Shown here: positions 5,724-7,640 of the stretch, piece by piece
Layout of the letters: each line of letters opens with the position of its first letter
How positions within the stretch are numbered: position 1 is the stretch's first letter
Assembly (NCBI GenBank): GCA_029239935.1
Contig: JARBTY010000150.1
Location: 1-7,640, forward strand
Direction of reading: 5' to 3'
Source of the DNA: Clostridia bacterium
GTDB lineage: Bacteria; Bacillota_A; Clostridia; Lachnospirales; Cellulosilyticaceae
Length of the DNA stretch: 7,640 nucleotides
The notes under the pieces: generated by a model
Told to the model about the DNA's origin: nothing
What the model saw: the letters and a program-made list of their open reading frames with translations, nothing else
Databases searched by the model: none
Position numbers and translations under genes: made by a program

Positions 5724-5943
5724 TGTGAATAGTTAGTACTTATATGTAGGATTGTGGAAATAATAGATATCGTTTATGGGAGAAAGAATTGATGTGGTGA
5801 GGGTAATAGTAACAATTTGAAGTTTCTCGTCCCCCGGGGAGTCGGGCGGGGGTCGGGGCGCTTGGAATGGTACACAAAGAAAAAGTAAATATTTAAACTT
5901 GTAAAAAATCCTTAAAATCAAGCAGGTTTTGGCAGGGAAATGC
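5724..5943. other. Intergenic region with a G-rich tract and a possible gene tail
   Basis: No intact gene is supported. One frame, open from 5793 to TAA 5886-5888, reads through the G-rich tract and ends in GRLEWYTKKK, a plausible 3' remnant of a conjugation gene cut at the cargo boundary. It has no start codon and no recognised domain. The stretch marks the change from the ubiquitin-like cargo to the conjugation-type genes. Confidence 0.35.
5836..5858 (+). other. Putative G-quadruplex-forming tract
   Basis: Four G-runs lie on the plus strand: GGGG 5836-5839, GGG 5844-5846, GGGGG 5848-5852 and GGGG 5855-5858, with loops of 4, 1 and 2 nt. This meets the usual G3+N1-7 rule for an intramolecular quadruplex. 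CCCCC at 5831-5835 just upstream can instead pair with the third G-run in a hairpin. The surrounding sequence is strongly AT-rich, so this is a sharp composition spike. It may be a regulatory or transfer-related site, or a coding remnant. Confidence 0.6.
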
Positions 5944-5985
5944 AGTCCTTCAGGAACTATAAAAAGTTTCTGGAGGATTTTTTTT
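5944..5985 (+). terminator. Strong intrinsic terminator between cargo operon and conjugation genes
   Basis: A 15-bp stem (5944-5958 with 5965-5979, three G-U pairs) has a 6-nt A-rich loop and ends in eight T residues (5978-5985). It lies 220 nt after the DUF6527-like gene and about 130 nt before the next start codon, so it closes upstream transcription. It could also work as a leader attenuator for the downstream genes. Confidence 0.85.
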
Positions 5986-6115
5986 GCTTTTTTAAAAGTT
6001 CATTTAGCAATCAGCTTTTTTTTCAGCCCAAATACATAGTGTAAGAAATGAAAAGCTACTGCAAAAGTGGAAGGCAAGGCAGATCTTGCAATTCGAAAGA
6101 AAGGAGACCAAAGAG

Positions 6116-6337
6116 ATGAAAAATATGATTCTTAAAATGGAAATGGCAATCTTGAACGCAAAATGTAAGCTACTTGCAAAGAAAGAAGGCAATGACCAGC
6201 TTATTGTGATGTTCATCATTATCGCAGTGGCTGCAGGTGTAGCAGGACTTTTATATCTCTTCACAAAAGGAACATTGCTTCCGGATTTTCAGAACAAAAT
6301 CACAACTTTGATTGACGGTTGGTTCAATCGCGCATAA
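6116..6337 (+). CDS. Small single-pass membrane protein, DUF6133-like, conjugation-element associated
   Basis: The start at ATG 6116 is chosen because AAGGAG (6101-6106) lies 9 nt upstream; an in-frame start at 6086 has no such site. The 73-residue product has a basic N-terminal segment (MKNMILKMEMAILNAKCKLL), then a membrane helix of about 21 residues (LIVMFIIIAVAAGVAGLLYLF, about 29-49), then a short tail with LLPDFQNKITTLID. This size and order resemble the DUF6133 family of pilin-like proteins that I recall from conjugative elements of Clostridia, usually ahead of the mating-pore genes. The stop codon overlaps the Shine-Dalgarno of the next gene (6336-6342), so the genes form an operon. 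Here the rest of the mating apparatus is missing. The role in mating-pair formation is inferred. Confidence 0.7.
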   Translation: MKNMILKMEMAILNAKCKLLAKKEGNDQLIVMFIIIAVAAGVAGLLYLFTKGTLLPDFQNKITTLIDGWFNRA

Positions 6338-6349
6338 GGAGGAAAAACC

Positions 6350-6848
6350 ATGAGTGCAGGTAAAAAAGCCATCACTAAAGAAATGAGGCGACATGAAAAA
6401 GAAAGACGAAAACGCATCGAACAAGCATACAAAATGCTCATTCCTGTAAGTAAAAAAACGGCATTGGCACTTGGCATGATTTCCTTTGACCCTAGGGCTC
6501 TTGGTGATAGGAGTTGCCTTTGGATGTAATTACACAGAGGACATGACTTATGGTAGATATTTGTATTACTTCTTCTTTAAGCCAACGAAGCCTTTATATT
6601 ATGAGTCCGCAGAGGACGTAATCAAAAGTAGAGAAAAGGCAGTGGAACTAAAAAGAGAAGAAGAATTAATGCTAAGACAAAAACAGCAGGCAGATCCGGA
6701 AGCACAAAGAAAGATTTTGGTAAAAGTGATTGTCTTTGTACTTGTTTTGGTAATAGGAATTGGAGCAGTGTTTATGTATAGCAACATGAAGGGAAAAGAC
6801 AACATTCATCACAGGGTAGATGGGTATGAGGAGGTAGCAGTTGAGTAA
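6350..6848 (+). pseudogene. Two-helix membrane protein gene with a frameshift
   Basis: ATG 6350 has a strong AAGGAGG site 7 nt upstream. It opens a frame starting MSAGKKAITKEMRRHEKERR that reaches ALALGMISF and then closes at TAA 6527-6529. The next frame continues the same protein from 6486 (LGLLVIGVAFGCNYTEDMTY) to TAA 6846-6848. Removing one T from the run at 6485-6487 joins the two into a protein of about 165 residues. It would have a basic N-terminus, a first membrane helix (about residues 37-55), a charged middle (residues about 85-120, rich in Glu, Lys and Gln) and a second membrane helix (VKVIVFVLVLVIGIGAVFMY). No ribosome binding site precedes the internal TTG 6486, so separate translation of the second part is unlikely. 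It is probably a conjugation-associated membrane component, now broken unless the extra T is a sequencing error. I do not recognise a named family. Confidence 0.7.
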
Positions 6849-7281
6849 AGAGAGAAATGTATATGAGGAGCTGGCACTTTTGTTATGTGAAGAGTTTCAG
6901 AAAAAACAGAGTGCTTCGTATGTGATCTTTATTGCAATGGATATTTTAGCAATGATTCTCTTCTGTAGTATAGGGGTTCTCGGTGCTGAGCATTTAATTC
7001 CGTTCAAAATGTACGCGTGGATTAATTTGGTAGATCGTAAAGCCGCTGGAGAACATGTAAATGAAAGAGATTTGAAAAAGCATAAGTATGATGTATTTAG
7101 ACTCTTGCAGATAGCAACAACAGGAATAAGAGTGGAATCCTCCGGACTAGTAAAAGAAAGCATACTTAAGTTTATAGATGATATCAGTGTGTTGGATGAA
7201 AGTGAAATTCGACTTCTGCAGATGGGACTACCGTTTGATAGAGATCAAGGCGTAGAGCTATTGCGAGGAATTTATTTATAG
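6841..7281 (+). CDS. Single-pass membrane protein of unknown function
   Basis: The start is TTG at 6841, supported by GAGGAGG (6828-6834) six nt upstream; the gene overlaps the end of the previous one by 8 nt. The 146-residue product has an acidic N-terminal helix (NVYEELALLLCEEFQKK), a membrane helix of about residues 27-49 (YVIFIAMDILAMILFCSIGV), and a charged cytoplasmic-type C-terminal part with short helices (KESILKFIDDISVLDE). I know no family name. Operon position after the DUF6133-like gene suggests a part of the lost conjugation machinery. After its TAG stop (7279-7281) the frame stays open for 20 more codons to TAG 7342-7344, with protein-like sequence (RFGSTDEDNHRGLFKALKKK), so the gene may have been longer. 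It is the last gene before the right end of the element. Confidence 0.65.
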   Translation: MSKERNVYEELALLLCEEFQKKQSASYVIFIAMDILAMILFCSIGVLGAEHLIPFKMYAWINLVDRKAAGEHVNERDLKKHKYDVFRLLQIATTGIRVESSGLVKESILKFIDDISVLDESEIRLLQMGLPFDRDQGVELLRGIYL

Positions 7282-7365
7282 AGATTTGGAAGTACAGATG
7301 AAGACAATCATCGAGGATTATTCAAAGCACTGAAAAAGAAGTAGCAAACAGATACAAATCATTAT

Positions 7366-7396
7366 TTACGACCAACTTACGACAGATTTACGACCG
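7366..7396 (+). repeat. Arm-type integrase binding repeats, right end
   Basis: Three copies of a TTACGAC motif start at 7366 (TTACGACCA), 7377 (TTACGACAG) and 7388 (TTACGACCG), an exact 11-bp period, so all face the same side of the helix. They lie about 100 bp inside the right att copy. The same motif recurs at 7570-7588 beyond it. Arm-site function is inferred from position, phasing and similarity to the left-end repeats. Confidence 0.65.
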
Positions 7397-7498
7397 TTTA
7401 TACAGAGTTGGTGAGAATAATAAATTGGATGAAAAAAAGAACATGCAAGAAACAACGAAATGAAGACATATAAAAGGATATATTATATAGGGTATGAT

Positions 7499-7528
7499 TT
7501 CCCGACAATGAAGAGTATCGAGAAATAA
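7499..7528 (+). other. Right attachment-site copy resembling the lysS 3' end
   Basis: This 30-bp stretch reads in frame as FPTMKSIEK followed by TAA, a diverged second copy of the LysS ending at 302-331 (FPTMKTLEK plus TAA). It is not part of any gene here: the preceding sequence does not encode LysS. It is the expected product of site-specific integration into lysS. The left-end features repeat downstream of it, so it is probably also the left boundary of a second element. Confidence 0.65.
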
Positions 7529-7569
7529 AGCCTGTATTTATGTGGGTTTGAGAAAATAAAAGTCAAGAT

Positions 7570-7588
7570 TTACGACCAACTTACGACC
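7570..7588 (+). repeat. Arm-type repeats beyond the right att copy
   Basis: TTACGACC occurs at 7570-7577 and 7581-7588, 11 bp apart. The first copy starts 41 nt after the TAA of the right att copy, the same distance as the left-end repeats from the lysS TAA. This equal geometry suggests the left end of a second integrated element continuing out of the window. Confidence 0.65.
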
Positions 7589-7607
7589 AAATAATAAATA
7601 CAGTCTA

Positions 7608-7640
7608 AAGAATCTCTTGGAAACAGGGGATTCTTTTTTT
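7608..7640 (+). terminator. Intrinsic terminator at the window edge
   Basis: AAGAATC (7608-7614) pairs with GATTCTT (7629-7635), extendable inward by C-G and one G-U pair, with a T-run reaching the end of the window. It occupies the same relative place as the terminator at 478-520 does after lysS. Confidence 0.75.

Noticed and set aside
5733..5921. Minus-strand open frame through the G-rich tract
   Set aside because: The proline-rich part is only the reverse of the G-runs; there is no ribosome binding site or family resemblance.
3795..7281. Genome-wide recoding of TAG as sense
   Set aside because: The ubiquitin-like gene ends in TAG right after its last strand, at the normal family length, and clear genes end in all three stops, so ordinary termination is simpler.

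Overview
The window comes from a low-GC Gram-positive genome, most likely a gut Clostridia/Lachnospiraceae-type bacterium. The basis is AT-rich coding, strong AGGAGG-type ribosome binding sites, T-tailed hairpin terminators, and relics of a conjugative element of the kind found in these bacteria. No species can be named from the sequence alone.

Layout. The left edge carries the 3' end of lysS (lysyl-tRNA synthetase, positions 2-331). A degenerate second copy of the last nine lysS codons plus stop lies at 7499-7528. Both copies are followed, at exactly the same distance (41 nt), by short tandem repeats that look like integrase arm-type binding sites (373-394 and 7570-7588), and then by a terminator. 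A third arm-site cluster with 11-bp spacing lies just inside the right end (7366-7396). Positions 302-7528 therefore read as an integrated element of about 7.2 kb inserted at the 3' end of lysS, with a second element of the same family probably starting at 7499 and leaving the window. No integrase, excisionase or relaxase is visible inside, so it looks like a decayed or cis-mobilizable element.

Inside the element, left to right: a broken gene of unknown function (621-1002); a PemK/MazF-like toxin with a long helical tail and no visible antitoxin (1074-1700); about 400 bp of decayed sequence; an XRE-HTH/ImmA-type metallopeptidase on the minus strand (2230-3468); then, divergently transcribed, a compact three-gene ubiquitin-like system. 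The system comprises a single-domain Multi-ubiquitin-family protein (3923-4183), an E1/ThiF-type adenylyltransferase with an extra N-terminal domain (4158-5327), and a small Cys/His-rich DUF6527-type protein (5358-5723). A short G-rich tract and a terminator separate this cargo from three membrane-protein genes typical of a conjugation backbone: a DUF6133-like pilin-sized protein, a frameshifted two-helix protein, and a one-helix protein.

How they may work together. The ubiquitin-like protein is the obvious substrate of the E1, and the Zn-site protein is the likely third partner. No E2, E3 or JAB peptidase is recognisable, so the system is minimal. Related bacterial ubiquitin-like systems act in antiphage defence. 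The location here, in a mobile element beside a toxin and an ImmA-type regulator, suits a defence or stress role, but that is inference. The divergent HTH-ImmA gene is the natural candidate regulator of the operon: the plus-strand promoter region has a 14-bp tandem repeat that duplicates the -10 box.
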